Assembly (NCBI RefSeq): GCF_000003605.2
Contig: NW_003154739.1
Coordinates: 106,120 to 126,440, forward strand
From: Saccoglossus kowalevskii
Lineage: Eukaryota; Hemichordata; Enteropneusta; Harrimaniidae
Direction of reading: 5' to 3'
DNA: 20,321 nucleotides
Below are positions 18,872-20,321 of the stretch, one piece after another. The position numbers were made by a program, and so were the translations under genes. The first letter of the stretch is position 1; each line of letters begins with the position of its first letter. The notes beneath the pieces were generated by a model. It searched no databases and was not told where the DNA came from. It was given only the letters and a program-made list of their open reading frames with translations.

Positions 18872-19035
18872 TTAATCTATTTTTTGTTATCTATTGTAAT
18901 TTTAATCCAGAAAGAAAATTTGTTGGGAGATTAGCCATAATTGGGATGACCCTTTGTCTTCTCAATTGAATGTAGACCTCGAGTTTGGACATACAAGTCT
19001 ACCAGTATGTGCCCATCCTATAGGTATTCCATAGT

Positions 19036-19055
19036 AGGTACTAACGTTAGTACCT
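19036..19055. repeat. Perfect 20-bp palindrome
   Basis: AGGTACTAACGTTAGTACCT equals its own reverse complement. It sits in TATTCCATAGT...TCCATG, the same frame of words as the 18837-18871 hairpin (TATTCCATGGA...TTCCATGG), so the two are copies of one ancestral palindrome. Confidence 0.88.
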
Positions 19056-19111
19056 TCCATGTTTATTCATAGGGGACATATACAACTGAATTAGGGGTGA
19101 GGGTGAGGGTA

Positions 19112-19216
19112 TCACTATCAAATGTCCGAATCACCCCTGTTTTTCATAGACCACCAATCTCAAAATATACTGACCTATAAATCCCTCTGCTCTTGTTATT
19201 AGCACTGTATTACTAA
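19112..19216 (-). pseudogene. Decayed N-terminal fragment of an HSD3B-like protein
   Basis: The minus strand reads NTVLITRAEGFIGQYILRLV, aligning with ETVLITGGAGFLGQHILRLV at residues 6-25 of the intact gene, then YEKQG, a TGA, and after a frameshift GVIRTFD, which matches VKEIRTFD at 32-39. At DNA level ATCAAATGTCCG and CTGACCTA(T/G)AAATCC are shared in the same order. The glycine motif has lost its first Gly (TGGAGFLG to TRAEGFIG), there is no Met in frame before it (a TGA lies seven codons upstream of NTV), and similarity stops after about 37 residues. It cannot make a working enzyme. It could be an old partial tandem copy or the remnant of one exon of a split paralogue. Confidence 0.8.
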
Positions 19217-19868
19217 CATCGCCCGGTGAAGTGCGTCATTGTATAAGTATCGATGAAAATAGTGTGCGTCATGTACACACAACCTCGTTCAACTACCGTA
19301 CTGCGCCCCCAAGTTCTTGTTCGAAAAGACTTTTGTTTTCACAAATCAAGAAACGTAATAAAGAAACACTGCAAAAGTGCAGTAATATACGATATGTATT
19401 ATAATGGCACATATATAATATTAGAAAATGGAAAATATCAATAACTGAACCACAATAATTTAACACATATAACGTTGAAGGGAGCAACTGTGGGCGCGTA
19501 ACATCTCCGAATGTATCCCTAGTCAGCCATTCAGTCATCTGATTGCCTCGCTAGTTTGCAACATCCCAGCGACACACGCACATACAATTAGACGCACTAA
19601 ACCATTCGGTGAAGTGTACGACTAATAATAGCTGTGTGTTCGTACAGACTTGGAGTACCTTATGTTACTACCTTCCTTCAACCCATGATATTGTGCTCAT
19701 TGTATATTGGTACTTATGAATTTCATTTTATGTTGGAGTTCTTTCACAACCTGCCCCCTGAAGAACAGTTCACTGCACTGTTTTTGTGGATTAGTTTATT
19801 TTTATTCCTTCCTTATAAGTGTAATAATACTGTATACTTTTACTATTATCTGTAACCATTGCCACTCT
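19217..19868. other. Intergenic DNA upstream of the importin-4-like gene
   Basis: This part has more CpG than the rest of the window (for example near 19215-19310 and 19490-19620), as often seen near a promoter. Several open frames of 61-81 codons on both strands overlap each other and match nothing I know, so none is called. Confidence 0.4.
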
Positions 19869-19958
19869 TTCCGGGGAGTGAGTAAGTGTTAATATATAAA
19901 TATCGTGAGGGCGCTATTTAGTGAGGTCAGGGGGCAAGTACTCGTTGGATTTTGCAAT
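19869..19958 (+). promoter_or_regulatory. Core promoter and 5' UTR of the importin-4-like gene
   Basis: TTTCCGGGG at 19869-19877 contains an ETS-type CCGGAA core on the other strand, typical of housekeeping promoters. TATATAAATA at 19893-19902 is a TATA-like box 57 bases before the ATG, placing initiation near 19920-19930. An in-frame open stretch extends upstream but has no ATG, so 19959 is the first usable start. Confidence 0.45.
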
Positions 19959-20024
19959 ATGGCCACCTCCTTGGAAGATATTTTACAGAAATTACTTGTT
20001 CCCGACAACGCTGTAATTCAACAA
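19959..20024 (+). CDS. IPO4: Importin-4-like karyopherin, first coding exon (partial gene)
   Basis: The exon encodes 22 residues, MATSLEDILQKLLVPDNAVI then QQ, and ends in phase 0 at CAA followed by GTGAGT, a near-ideal donor. The order Leu-Glu-x-Leu-Leu-x-x-Leu-Leu-x-Pro-Asp-x-x-x-Ile matches the first helix of importin-4 in animals, where the next residues begin the second helix of HEAT repeat 1. Importin-4 is an importin-beta family receptor that carries histones H3/H4 (with ASF1) and ribosomal proteins into the nucleus. The start is set by a strong context (A at -3, G at +4) and by agreement with the family's N-terminus. The rest of the gene, about 1,080 residues, lies outside. With 22 residues the assignment is likely but not certain; importin-5-like relatives are the alternative. 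Confidence 0.68.
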
Positions 20025-20321
20025 GTGAGTAGAAATGTATCGTGCAGATGTCAAAATCATATGTTTGCAAGTATTTGGTATACCAAAACTCGCATTCTAG
20101 TCTATAATGTGCGGAATGTCAGTGCAGTCGGTACGGTCCGTCGGCACCATGTGGTAACATCCCTTTATCATGTACGATTACCACGTTCGCTTGTAACATA
20201 AAGGTATATACGACTTTTATCAAACATCGGGATATTCCCAGTCCATCTGTGTAGTAGGAATGGTACAAGTTAAGAAACGTCATACACAGAGGTACAATAA
20301 TGCGTATGTACCATTTGCTTA
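20025..20321 (+). other. Start of intron 1 of the importin-4-like gene
   Basis: The donor GTGAGTAG opens an intron that continues past the window. I see no acceptor followed by a matching HEAT-repeat exon in the remaining bases. CpG content stays raised (CGGTACGGTCCGTCGG near 20130), in keeping with a promoter-proximal intron. Confidence 0.6.

Noticed and set aside
18686-18934. An 82-codon plus-strand frame with hydrophobic end
   Set aside because: It runs across the 18837-18871 palindrome and has no known domain or splice context; it looks like chance openness.
19905-19958. Upstream N-terminal extension of the importin-4-like exon beginning at a GTG
   Set aside because: The extension lacks an ATG, lies right after the TATA-like box and has no match to the family; the ATG at 19959 fits the known N-terminus.
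1-20321. tRNA, rRNA or other structured RNA genes
   Set aside because: I looked for A/B-box pairs and for conserved rRNA words and saw none I could support by eye. A covariance-model scan would settle it.

Overview
This is nuclear DNA from an animal. It is AT-rich (roughly one third G+C by eye), mostly non-coding, and contains an eukaryotic-style gene with a TATA/CCAAT promoter, a spliced first exon, a non-LTR retrotransposon remnant, a minisatellite and several families of short TA-flanked inverted-repeat elements. The protein families and repeat style fit a marine invertebrate, perhaps a mollusc or another lophotrochozoan. That placement is an impression from composition and repeats, not something proven here. 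Nothing suggests bacteria, a plasmid or a phage.

Layout: positions 1-90 may be the last coding piece of an upstream gene, followed by a poly(A) signal at 318. From 2401 to 3753 lies a minisatellite of about 28 degenerate copies of a 32-bp unit. It is split cleanly inside one unit by a 5'-truncated LINE 3' end (3128-3623) flanked by a 4-bp target-site duplication. From 4 to 11.6 kb there are several non-autonomous TA-flanked elements of two families, a hairpin-bearing tandem repeat (10741-10930) and one small exon-like island (6436-6491).

The clearest gene is an intronless 3-beta-hydroxysteroid dehydrogenase/isomerase-like gene (HSD3B family) on the minus strand, 11575-12705. It has a compact promoter on its right (TATA-like, CCAAT and octamer motifs). 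A TA-flanked element lies 10 bp past its stop codon and contains the nearest canonical poly(A) signal. About 6.4 kb to the right, on the same strand, is a short decayed copy of the N-terminus of the same protein (19112-19216), so the locus once held more than one copy or received a partial duplication.

From 14.9 to 17.8 kb the sequence is old, diverged repeat copies. At 18.8-19.06 kb there are two related palindromes. At the right edge (19959-20024) is the first coding exon of an importin-4-like karyopherin on the plus strand, with a strong Kozak context, a TATA-like box and a GTGAGT donor; its intron runs out of the window.

The genes do not form an operon or an obvious pathway. The most informative material is the history of the HSD3B locus (intronless gene, element-derived 3' end, nearby dead copy) and the dated insertion within the minisatellite. 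I did not find a clear new multi-gene system.
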